From Limnomonas spitsbergensis (Eukaryota; Chlorophyta; Chlorophyceae; Chlamydomonadales): DNA of 64,000 nt. Below are positions 12,901 through 24,900 of the stretch, in pieces. Every line of letters starts with the position of its first letter. Within the stretch, counting starts at the first letter, position 1. The notes beneath the pieces were generated by a model that did no database searches, was not told where the DNA came from, and saw only the letters and a list, made by a program, of their open reading frames with translations. The stretch spans positions 1,662,001 to 1,726,000 of the forward strand of contig JAYJMM010000090.1 of assembly GCA_037349105.1 (NCBI GenBank), read 5' to 3'. The position numbers and the translations under genes were made by a program.

Positions 12901-15900
12901 AGAGACATGGTAGTCAGGTACCCAATGCATAGGGCCTCCGCATCCAAAGTTGTATCTGCAGCAGCTCATGCAGTCTCATACACACAAATACATTACTACA
13001 TCCTACACTACCGTAGATTTGATTTGACTTCACTCGGGCATAGAAAAATGTTCCTTTTAAGGCTACCCTCAAGGCCAACTGTCGACAAAAACTCTTAATT
13101 TCCTACTGAAAACTGGCGTTGACAATCGATAATTAGTAAATCCACAGATCCCTCAACCTCAAACAATGGTCATTATGAGATAGCAAAGCAAATCTACAGT
13201 AAGGCAAGACCTGCAACAGCTCGTATACCACACGGCATGTCAACGTATTTTTCCTGCCTCGATGGTTGCTTTCATACTTCCGTTCGATTAAAAAACAATA
13301 ATGTCCTGTCCTGTACCGCAGTACCTGGCATACCACGAGTATAAGTTTATGAAGTTCTAGTTGAGGCGTTAGTGGCTGTACATCAACAGAAGCTGTACAG
13401 TACATTTAATTGCCTTCTCTCAGGTATGAATTCATAGTCTACTTTATGCCTCCCTCGGGCCAAAATATGGTCAACAACTCTACAATTCCGACTGAAACTA
13501 GCGTTGACATAGCGAAAATCCCCCACCCCTAAACAACGTTAATTATGAAGAAAGGCAATTTGGAGCTACTGTCCTGTACCTGCAGCAGCTCGTACACCAC
13601 GGGGTACACCATGAGGATGCGCATGAGGTTTGGGTGCGAGACCTGCGCCAGCTGCAGGAGCGCGTTGCAGTGCTGCGGGGACGGGAGCGAGCGCGAGTCG
13701 AGGGCGCCTGCGCAGGCCATGACCTGCAGGTGGGGAGGGGAGAGGGAGAGATGCGGGTGGGGAGAGGGAAAGATGAGGGGGGGGGATGATAAGGGAGGGA
13801 AAAGAGAAGGACATGGGGGGGGGGGGGGTGATAAGGGAAAAGGAGAAGGACGAGGGTGGGGGGGGGGATGAGGAGGGGACACAAGAAGACCAACCAGAGA
13901 GTGAGGTGATGAAGGAAAGAAGAAAGACGAGGGTGGGTGGGGGGTGAGGAGGTGACACAAGAAGACCAACCAGAGAGTGAGGTGATGAAGGAAAGAAGAA
14001 AGACGAGGGTGGGGGGGGGGGGGGGTGAGGAGGGGACACAAGAAGACCAGCCAGAAAGTGAGGTGATGAAGGAAAGGAGAAAGACGAGGGTGGGGGGGGG
14101 GTGAGGAGGTGACACAAGAAGACCAACCAGAGAGTGAGGTGATGAAGGAAAGGAGAAAGACGAGGGTGGGGGGGGGTGAGGAGGGGACACAAGAAGACCA
14201 GCCAAAGAGTGAGGTGATAAGGGAGGATGAGAAGGGAATGATTAGCGAAAAGAGATATGAGGAGGGGTAAATGAGGAGGGGAGACATGAAGACCAGCCAG
14301 GGGGGGATAAGGAGGATAAGGAGCAAGACGAGGGGGGAATGTTGTTGCCTTGAAATATGCATCCCCCTTAGTGTGTTGCCTGCTGCATCTGGGATGCCGC
14401 GGGGGTCAACCTGCTGCCTGCTACAACCTTAAAGTGATGAAAAGGTCGCCAAACGTGAAACGCAAATCTCATGAATGCTCTTCAAAAACAGCAAACGCTT
14501 TCATTTTTTTTTGAAAAAACACAAGCAGACCATGCAAACAAAACCTAACAGGGCAGTCAGCAGGTACCAGTGTGCAGCACTACAAGTGTGAGCTGGCAGG
14601 ACCTCTGAAGCCCTATCCCGTTGTCCTGCTGCACTCGATAACATGCAGGATTGTGCGATTGAGCGGTATGGGCAGTGGTAGGGGCTCTGGGTCCCCGGCA
14701 TGCAGCACAACATCAGGCAGAAAGAGGGCACTGCTTGTCCCGGACATTCAGTGCTGCATGTGAGACGTAGTAAAGTTCTTAGGACCATTCTGCAATCCAG
14801 CTGCATGGACACGCATGATCACAGGGACGGTAACGGCTGGGATGTGGCTTCTGCCCAGTCTGCGCTGTTTCCTTAACTCTCACGCCCCTCACGGGGCGCA
14901 GCTTCCTTTCTTTCTTTCTTGCATGATCACACAGGGCCATGTGACATGGTAAGGGTTAGGCGCCCTTGCTCCTTGTCATGGGTGTGTGTGTCTGCCTATA
15001 AGTGGGCGCGCTTGGTGCCCAGTACACAGCACTTCATGAAGGAGATGGTAGGGCCTCTGCAGCCACATACTGCAGTCCTAGAAAGTGTCGCCTTGTGAGG
15101 CATGGCCATCATTAAGGGGGACTGCGGGAATCAGACCCACGACCTCTTGCACCCAAAGCGAGAATCATGCCACTATGCCACTATACTCCATCTGTCAGGA
15201 GATCCTTTTCAATGCCTGGAACAAATTCTGATCTGCTTTTCGCCCTGCATGCTGAGAGGGGCACCAGCTACCCTAGGGCACCAGGTAAGGATCCTGGACA
15301 GGGGGGCCTTAAGTCCGACGGACGGTCAGATTCCTGAAAAGGAGGACTTGAATCCCGGCGAATGGTCATCAGCAAGCTTCCCAACTTCAGGGTGATTCAT
15401 GTTTGAGAACATAAGCAGGGCCTCCCCTTGAGTGTTACCCGCTGTTCCAGGATCTCCTCGGAGTACAGCACCCACCTGCTACCTTGACACCAAGGACAAT
15501 TTAAATTCAAAAAACACGAATCTCTCCCCTTGAGTGTTGCATCTTGGATTCCGCAGAGAACAGTACCCACCTGCTGCCTGCTGCCATGTTAACCCCACAA
15601 CAACTTACATTCAAAAGCATATTCAATACCTCATCTTCAGTGTTGCCCCCGGAATTCCGCGGAGTACAGCGCCGGCCTGCTGCCCGCTACAACCTGAACC
15701 CCAAGGATCCTACCTTGAGTGTTGCCTGATGCCACTAGGATTCTACGGGGTACAGCGCCGTTGTGCTGCTGCCCGTTGCCCGTTGTACACATCGCATAAA
15801 CTATTTAATTGTGGGTGAAAAACTGTATATCACCTTGAGTGATGCCCGCTGTCCCTGGAATTCCGCGGAGTACAGCGCTCGCCGGCGGCCGGCACTGAGC

Positions 15901-18900
15901 TCCCTCAAGACATCCACCAGCTCCGGCCACTGCTGCATGTTCTTGGAGAGAGGCGGGTGCGGCGGCCGCTCCTCCTCCTGCAGGCACGTGCTGCAAGCAG
16001 AGGGGGGGGTGAGTTATTTTCAAAATCCAGATTTGAAATCCCGACATGCTCGCACTGCGCATACCGGTACACCAACGCGTCCAATGCCCACCTGTCACAC
16101 TTTGGCCCGCCCACCTGCACACCCGCTTAGAAAATAAATTCCCTCGGTGGACTCAAGCGCCACAGCCGCTTCCAATAAGCACCGCTCCACATACACCAAA
16201 ACACCCCAAGCCAGCCTGGCTCACCTCAGCCCCCCTTTCGAACACACACCCGTTTTGAAAAGCATAGCCCTCGGTCAAAGCCCAAGCAACTGCCGCAACC
16301 GCTATGCCCCGCCCCCACATACACCAAAATCCGACGCCAGCCTGGCACATGACAGCCCCCCTGAGGGCTTCTTTTTCGTAACTCTGCTACATGTCCGGCC
16401 AATTGGGCCTATGGCGGCCGCTGGGCGGCCTGCCGAAGTTTAACTTGTAGCCGAAAAAAGAAACACTGCCCCCCCTCCGAAAAAAGGAAGACTGGCCACA
16501 CACCCATTTTGAAAAGCATTGTCTTCAGTGGATGCTGACGCAAGTGCAGCAACCGCGATGCCCCATCCCCGTAATACACCAAAACACCCACCGCCAGCCT
16601 AGCAAATGTCGCCCCCCCTACCATTCACGCACCTGTTTTGAAAAGCATTTGTCTTCGGTGGATGCCAACGCCACGGCCGCCAACGCTACCCCAACATACA
16701 CCAAAACACCCCAAGCCAGCCTGACAAATGTCGCCCCCCCTCCCGCCCACACACCCGTTTTGAAAAGCATTGCCTTCGGTGGATGCCGACGCAACCGCCA
16801 CTATGCCCTCTTCGATACTACAACGCCTCGACTTGCCGCCCGACTTCCACGTCGCCGCCTGCGTCACAGGAATTATCTCACAGGAATTACATTATGTCAC
16901 AGGAATGACATCACAGGATTTTTGTCAATGGAATTACCAGGACTTGCGTCAAAAAATAACAAAAAATTACATCGAAGGATTTTACCAGGAATCACGTCAC
17001 AGAAATCTTTAGAAATCACCAGGAATTATTATCAGGAATTACCAGGAATCACGTCACAGGAATTACCAGGACTAACGTTAATGGAGTAACCAGGAATTGC
17101 GTCCCAGGAATTGCGTCACAGGACTATAGCTACATCACTTCAAGATCGAACCTGGGGGCTGGCGGTTGGATCTGTCGTCAGTTGGCTGGTTGGTCCCGGA
17201 GCCATTGCAGCCGCGGGTGCCTCTGCCGCCGCTTCGGGCGGCTGCTGCGGGCCAGCCTACGGTAAAATCATCAGCAGCGGGGATGTTGAAGCGGTTCCTG
17301 GTTACGAGCCATAACCAATATGGTAGCTAAACCAGGAATTCAGCGAAAGCGAGGTTCAGTCGCGCACAGAGGTCTCTGGTCGCGCAGTAACAAAAACGTT
17401 GAAATTAATGCGGGCTAGCCTGCTGGAACATCATCAGCAGGGATTTTTAGCGGTTTCTGGTTACGAGCCATAACCAAAATCGTTGAACGCAATGCGGGCA
17501 AGCCTACAGGAACATCATCAGGGTCTGTATGCAGTGCCGTAATTCAAAAATCGTGTAAGCAATTACAGTAAAGTAGCTGACTTTTCCTTTAAATTACGGT
17601 GACTGAAACTCAGATACGTAATTCAGCCACCGTATGAACCATAATGGGCACAGGAATGCTACCATAGCTGCTGGGGTTCCTGCAGGGAGGGCGAGGGTTT
17701 ATGACCTTAATGGTTCAGGGTACAGGGTTCAGGGTTCCGCAGGCCGCCTGAAAACCCGAAACGACACTGGCGAGGGACCAAAGGGGCGGGGGCCAAACTC
17801 TGAGGCCGCGGCTCCATGGTAAACCCTAAACCGCAAACTCCCTTTCAAGCTCAATCCTAATCCGAAAACCGAAAGCAACCTCCTTCCCCCTTCACAAGCC
17901 CCCAAAACCCTTAAACATGAGGAAACCCGATAGAGATCATACCTGGACATCCTGCTGTCTGCTTGGCAGGAGCATGTCGGGGCCGCCCGACACCTTCCCC
18001 TCCCTTGCCCGCTCCTGCTCCTGTCCCTGCTCCTGCAACTCCTGCTGCCGCGCCTGCTCCAGCTTGCGCAACTGCCGTTCCACCTCCCGCTTTTCTCTCT
18101 TACTGACATACGGCTCGTACAGCTTGTTCACCTGGTTTACGGTGTAGGGTTAAGGGTTTAAGGAACATGGTCTAAGGTTGGAGGTTTAGGGTTAAGGGCT
18201 CAAGGTTTGAGATTTATAGCTTCGCCATTGTGGTTTAGGGTTCCGGCATGAAGGTTCAGGTCTCATGTTTTTTTGTTGAGGGTTGGGTTTCATGGTGTCG
18301 GGTTAATGGCCAAGGCTCATGGCTTAGTGTTCAGGGCTTAGGGTCGAGGGATCATGGTTCAGGGACCATCATGTAGGGTTCAGGAATCCCTTTATTTACG
18401 AACCCTCACTTCAAGCACGCGCGTGATCGCTGGGTTGTGCAGCGCCGCGGATGCCGCCGGTGACCTGAAGCACGTGCCGCTCCCATGCGAGTTGGGCGCG
18501 GACGCCCCCAGCGCCGCATAGTCCAGCTTGGTCACAGGCCCCAACCCGGCTTCGCAGCCCACCGACGCCGGCCGCTGAGAAACCAGCATCCTCAGGTCCG
18601 CGTTCGACGACGACGGCGGTAGAGCGCCCAACGCGCCGCGGGCCAGCCCTTGCTGCTCCTGCTCCTGCTGCTGCTCCTCCCCTCCGCCCCTACGCATATC
18701 CAGGTCCGAGGCGCTGCTGCTGCTCTGCGAAAGCAGGCTTGACTTCTCGCAGAGGATCAGCAGCTTCTGGCTACCGCCCTCGGGCTCCGAAAGCGTCAGC
18801 GAGCTGTGCTGCGGCAGCGGGGCCGACGCCGACGCGGCGGCGTGCAGGTCGGCACCCCCGAGCTTGGCAGAGCCAAGGCGCGAGGGGGGCGTGGAGCTGC

Positions 18901-21900
18901 TGCTATCCTGTGCCTCCTCGGCGGACAAGGAGACAGACCAGTGGGAGCGGAGCTTGCCGGACAGGGATTTGAACACGGCCCTCGAGATTTGCTCTGACGA
19001 GGTATTGGGAGGGTTTATAGTTCAGGGTTTAGGGGTGGGGGTGAGGATTTAGCGGGGTCCAGGGTTTAATTTGGGGGGGGGCAGAGTTTAGGGTTTAGGA
19101 GTGTCATGTTAAGCATTAGGCACAGTGCTGTACAATGGCGCCGTGATCCAGAAATCATGTAATTAGTTAAGGTGAAAGTAGCTAGATAAGCCTCGGATTT
19201 TCGGTGACTGGAACTCAGCTACGTAATTCAGCCACCGTAAGGACCGTCATCTGCACAGCACTAATTAGGCACCCTCCGGACGCGCAGCTCGCCCAACAGC
19301 AACCCTATAATTATTTTCCTGATCAGGGTTTCCAGCATTCCCCCCCCCTGGGTTGGTACATTCAGGGTTTGGGTCAAGCGCCTCGAGCACCACGCACGAG
19401 ATCGGTTGAGTTCAGGCTTCAGGCCTCGAGAAATAATATTTTGACGTGAAAGGTTTCAAATCAAACCCGTCCAAAGTACACCCGCACTCCCCTGGGTTTC
19501 CTAATAAGTATCTTCAGGGTTTTCATACCAATACCCCCATGAGGTTACACATACATGTTTTCAGGGGGTGTCACATCATCCTGCGATTCCCCGCCCAGGC
19601 AGGAGACATCTTAAGGGTAAAGCATTTCGAATCTGAGCAGTATAATTTTAAATGCGCGCGCTCACCTGCCAGCTCTGACCATGTGCTGAGGCCCGCCGAC
19701 TCCCTGGGGGCCTGCCTCACAAACGCGTACACGCAACCCAGGGGCCTGCCCTTGTGTTGAAGCGGCAGGAGCAGCAGCGTGCCCGTGGGAATCAGTCGCC
19801 CGGCCAGATCTAGATCTGGCGGGATCTGCAGAGGGAGGAAGAGGGTAACGCGGACAGGGGTACAGGAGGCATCTTCAGAATCCAGCATCTGACTAGATCT
19901 AGATCTCAAGGCATCTGCAGGGGCATCGATAGGGAATCAAAGGATCAGGCAGGCAGGGCTGGATGAGGAATACTTGATGGATCAAGCACCACGCTAAACC
20001 TAGATCTGGAGGGTGGAGGGAGGAAAAGGAACAGGTGGACAGGGGACAGAGGAGATCTGCAGGATCAAGCACCTGACTAGATCTAGATCTTGCAGCATCT
20101 GTAGGGGAATCAAAGGATCAGATGGGCAGATCTGGAGTAGGATTACTTGCATAATCAAGCACCTGCTAGATCTAGATCTGGAAAGCGGAGGGAAGAAAAT
20201 GATCTGGTGGACAGGGGGTCAGAAGGGATCTACAGGATCTGTCGCTGGCTAGATCTAGATCTCACAGCCTCTGAAGGGGCATCGATAGGGAATCAAAAGA
20301 TCAGACATGCAGGGCTGGAGGAGGAATACTTGCAGGATCAATCACCCCGCTAGATCTAGATCTGGAGCGGGGAGGGAGGAAAAGGAACAGGTGGACAGGG
20401 AATTAGGACTTGAATGACTCAGATGCTTCATAAGATCATCATGCTTCATAAGATCAATCTTATGGGCCGACCATGCAGAGGACTTATGCTTGGCCGAGCA
20501 GCCAATCATGCATAGTATCTCTGACCCCCTCCCTGAAGGGAGGGGGTGGGGCTTCAAGTAAGGGACATCACAATAAAACAACCCTCTCGCACCTTGCGCC
20601 CTTTGCCGAGGTACAGGTTGGAGTCTTTCACCATCATGACCTCGCCCGCCTCCAGAGCACTCATTAGGAGAGTGCCGTCCGTCGAGATGCTTACGGCGCT
20701 GGCCGTCACCTCCGGCCGCTTCTGGTCCAGGACGCCGACCAGCGGCATGCCGGTGGAGCGCCGGCGGCTCTCGTAGAGACTGAACTCGCCCTCCACCTGA
20801 GGGGGTGGAAGAGGGCATGTTTAAACATCAGTTGGGGTATACACTCAAACATAAGTTTGGGTGTTTGAGAATGCAGGCAGCTCTCATAGAGACTGAACTT
20901 GCCATCGGCCGAATGGGTTGGAAGAGGGCAAGTTCAAGCATCAGTTGGGGCATACGCTCGAACACAAGTTTGAGTGTTTGAGGGCACACGCGGCTCTCAT
21001 AGAGACTGAACTCGCCCTTCACCTGAGGGGGTGGAAGAGGGCATGTTCAATCGTCAGTTGGGGTACACGCCCAAACACAGGTTTGGGTGTTCGAGGGCGC
21101 AGGCGGATCTCTAAAGGCTGAACTCACCCTCCACCAGAGGGGCCGGAACAGGGCACTTTCAAACTTCAGTTGGGGTACATATTCGAGCATAATTTTGGGT
21201 GCATGAGAGCGCCGGCGGGTCTGGTAGAGGCTGAACTTGCCATCGACCGAATGGGTCGGAAGAGGGCCAGTTATAATGTCAGTTGGGGTACGCTCAACTT
21301 CCAGTTTGGGTACATTCAAACAGCAGTAAGTGAAGCTGAAGCGCTGGCGGCTCTCGTTAGGGCTGAACTCGCCCTCCACCTGAGGGGTGAGGAGAGGGCA
21401 CGTTCAAACTTCAGTTTGGGTACGGACGTACGGTACTTTGAAACTTCAGTTTGAGATTGGGTACACGTTCAAACATCAGTTGAAGTGCTTGGGAGTGCCG
21501 TCGGCTCTCTCAGAATCTGAACTTGCCCTCTCATGAGTTGGAAGAGGGCATGTTGAAACCAAACTTTGATAAGATCAAAAAAGGGCAGGAGTGCAGGGTT
21601 CAGGGCTTAGGGATGAGGGTTTTAACATTTTAGGGACAATTGTCGAGGGGTGGTAGCTGAGGGTTGAGGTGTGAACAATTGCCGAGGGGTGGTAGCTGAG
21701 GGTTGAGGTGTGAACAATTGCCAAGGGGTGGTAGCTGAGGGTTGAGGTGTGAACAATTGTTGAGGGGTGGTAGCTGAGGGTTGAGGTGTGAACAATTGGG
21801 GACTAGGGCTGACGGTAAATGCTGTAGTGTTGAGGGTTCACAATTGTGAAGCTAGGAATTGAGGGTTTACAGACAAGGGACTAGAGCTGAAGACTTGGCC

Positions 21901-24900
21901 TTTCAGGGATTACGGTAAGAGGTTAAGGATCAGCTCCCTAACAGTCCTTCGGAGACAGGGTTTGTAATTTAGTGTTTGGTTAAGGTTTGAGCCCGGTGCG
22001 CGTACTGTTCAGGGTTCAGGACTTGCGGTTTAGGGCTTAAGTGATGAGTTTAGAGCTTGTGAATAGGGTTTAGGGCTTGAGTTAAGGGTTCGGGGCTTGA
22101 GTTGTAGGGCGTGGGGTTAGGGTTTACGGCTTCAGTGCCGGTTCCATTTTAGTGCACCTGAGACGCCAATGGGGCCTTAGCCTCGCTCCTCCGGCGCTCG
22201 ATACGTCTCAGGGTTTCTGCCAGCGACGATGCCGTCTTAGACTTCAAGAGTGGGGCTAATGCGCCCGCAAATCCGATCGCGACGGTCTCCGCTCCCATCG
22301 TCCCTATCCCGATGTTGGAACTGCACGTTTCGATGTGCAGCGAGGCCGAGGCCCCGGCGCTGCTGGGCAGCAGCTGCGGCGCTGCTTCCGGCGCCGCCGT
22401 GCTGTCGCTCGACGTCGGTGCAGAGTTGGTCTGAGCCACTTTCTGCGCCATATTAGCGCTGATCGACGCACGCAAGCACATCACTGCCGAAGCAAACGAG
22501 TCCTCTTTGCGATCGTCGGCGGCGTCGGCGGCTGCCGCTGCCGCCGCGCCGCCGCCGCTGGGCGGCCGGCACGCCGCAAACGGAGAAGGCGAGGCGAAAG
22601 ATAAGCGCGGGCTCACGGGGGATGGCGGCTCCTCCTTAGCTACCGCTGCGGTAGCTGCGGCGGCAGTAGTGCCAGCCACAGACAGGGAGCTTCTGCGGCT
22701 GAGCAGGAGTCCGCGGCCCCCAATCCCTGCTGAGCTGCGTTTCGCCGACGGCGGTAGCATACGGTGAACGCGCATGACAACCGGCGTCCGCAAGCCGCCG
22801 CCGGCCGCCATCTGGCTGAGCAGCTCCGCGCCCTCGATGCAGTGCCCGTCCTCGGCCTTGCCCGAGAAGATCAGCGCGCGCGACAGGCTGGAGGACAGCA
22901 GCGCCAGCCGCGCGTCGAGACACGCGCCGAGCTCCTCGCCGAGGTTGAAAGACGGCAGAGCGTTGACGATCCCGTCGGCGAGCTCGTTCAGGCTGCCGGC
23001 ATCGCCCAGCCGCTCGAAAAAGTCTATGCTGCCGGCTGGGCGGTGCAGCGCGAAGATGTAGGAGGCCCAGCCGTTGAGCAGCTGCAGGCCATCGTACCAC
23101 GGACGCTGCTTCCACGAAGTGCCCTCCGCGGCACCCAGCGTGAGACATCCCAGCAGCGCACCCTCGGGACCGTGCACTGGGATGCTGAGGATCGAGCGCA
23201 ATGCGTGACTGCACACCAGGGTCGAGGGTGCAGGGGATCCATCAGGGTTTAAAGAGTACATTGTAATTTTATAATGGTACTATATATGGTACTATTACAT
23301 ATAAACCTTCAGTTATATGTACTGAAGGTTTGCTTTGCCTTTCCTCACAATTATCCTTGTTTGGGGTTTGAGGGATCCATGAATATGCTATTCATCGATT
23401 GTCGATGCCGGTTTTCAGTCAAAATTTAAGACTTCCGGCAGGTTTATAATTTGCCTTGAGGGCAGCATTAAAAGAAATCATTCGTGCAAACCCGAGGGAA
23501 GGCAAATCAAATGAACAGTATCGGTATGACGTACATGCGGTACCATATATATCATCAGGAGCTACCATGTACCGGTATATCAATTTTCCCTTGAGATCTT
23601 TTTAGATTGGCGTCTGGCCGACTGGAGAGGAAAATCAACATTCTGGAAGGGCTTGAGGCCATGCCATGCAACGAGGGACAACTCCAAAGCATTAGGTTGA
23701 TGCAACATGGGCACCGGATTCAGTGTTTCTGATTTCAAAATGTACACTTGTTTTTTTCTAGGAGCCTACGGTGTGGGAAAGTGTGAACATGGACACTCGC
23801 ATTCGGCAAGCCTACTTCTTTTCGCGAGTGGCATGCATGCGCACCCGGGCTGTTTTTTTCTGTGTTCGCTTCTCAGGGTTCTAGGGTTGGGCGGCCGGTC
23901 TAACACATGTGAAGTCCTTGCAAAAGAATAATAGTGGCCAGGCTAAAATGGCCAATCGGACTTGCTTTCGACTCTTTGCCCTGCTTGTCGCTGATGGCTA
24001 CCAATCGCCTTATACAGAAATACTGGCCGGGATCAGACCCGAGGCCATGCAAATGGGGGATATTGAAACAGGTACAGGGTTTACGATTTAGGGTTTAAAA
24101 GGTTCACTTGCGCATCAGGCCCCCCAACTAGTCCTCACGGAGCTCAAAGATGATGATTTACGTGTCGGCCATCAGTAGCCTGGATTAGGCTTTCTAGCTG
24201 ACCTGCCAACCTACTCTAGTAGTCATTTTTCATGATAAGGGTTCAGAGCTTAGGGTAATGAATTACGGGTTTAGGGCTGACTCGCCGTCCTACCGAACGG
24301 GTTAAGGGTTTCAGTTTAAGGGCCTATGGTTGAACAGCCGTCTTACCCAAGGAGACATGTTTCAAGGATAACGGTTCAAAAATTGGGGTATATGTTTTAG
24401 GGTTTAAGGTTTAGGGCTCACCTACGCATCAAACCCTGCCAGTCTGCATACAGCTCCTCGAGATTGGAGGCATCGTCCTTCAGCAACCCGCTCAGCGGCT
24501 GGCTGGGGGCGGACATGGACTGCAGCGCAATGAGGCTCGGGGAGAGCTCGGTGGCCGCAACATCGCTGGCCTCGATCTGCAGAGGTTCGGGGAGGGGGTA
24601 GCTGGGTCAATTGCATAGGCGTAGGAGCGAAGATCGAGGTGCAGGGAGCAAGGAGCGAAGAGCAGGATGAAAGGATGAGGGAGCAGCAAGAGGGGAATGC
24701 ATTCCCCCATGCAAGCATCATGCGTCATGCATTCCCCCATGCCGGCATCATGCGACATGCATTCCCCCAAAACGGCATCAGGCGACATGCATTGCCCCAT
24801 GCATGCATCATGAGTCATGCATTCCCCATGCATGCATCACGCGTCATGCATTCCCCATGCCAGCATCATGCGTCATGCATTCCCCCATGCTGGCATAACG

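Larger units (their letters stand above)
14350..15833. repeat. Kinase intron with repeated copies of the preceding exon's 3' end
   Basis: The genuine exon end on the plus strand is CACCTTGAGTGATGCCCGCT, then TTCCGCGGAGTACAGCGC (15831-15880). Diverged same-orientation copies occur at about 15429-15472, 15532-15575, 15638-15672 and 15714-15760, with a more distant one at 14369-14405. Each keeps TTGAGTGTTGC or a close variant and a GAATTCCGCGGAGTACAG-like core, so each carries a donor-like CTCAAGG on the gene strand. Copies are spaced roughly 75-110 bp apart. Confidence 0.7.

Noticed and set aside
12199..12970. Cys/His/Met-rich frames on both strands
   Set aside because: Low-complexity GCATGG repeat; all frames are open by composition.
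13529..14362. Pro/Ser-rich protein of ~280 residues on the minus strand
   Set aside because: It reads through a C/T-rich minisatellite upstream of a kinase exon. Only the last 48 codons (13580-13723) are supported as exon.
15300..15370. A second tRNA-like B box (GGGATTCAAGTCC on the minus strand)
   Set aside because: No anticodon arm or acceptor stem can be drawn around it.
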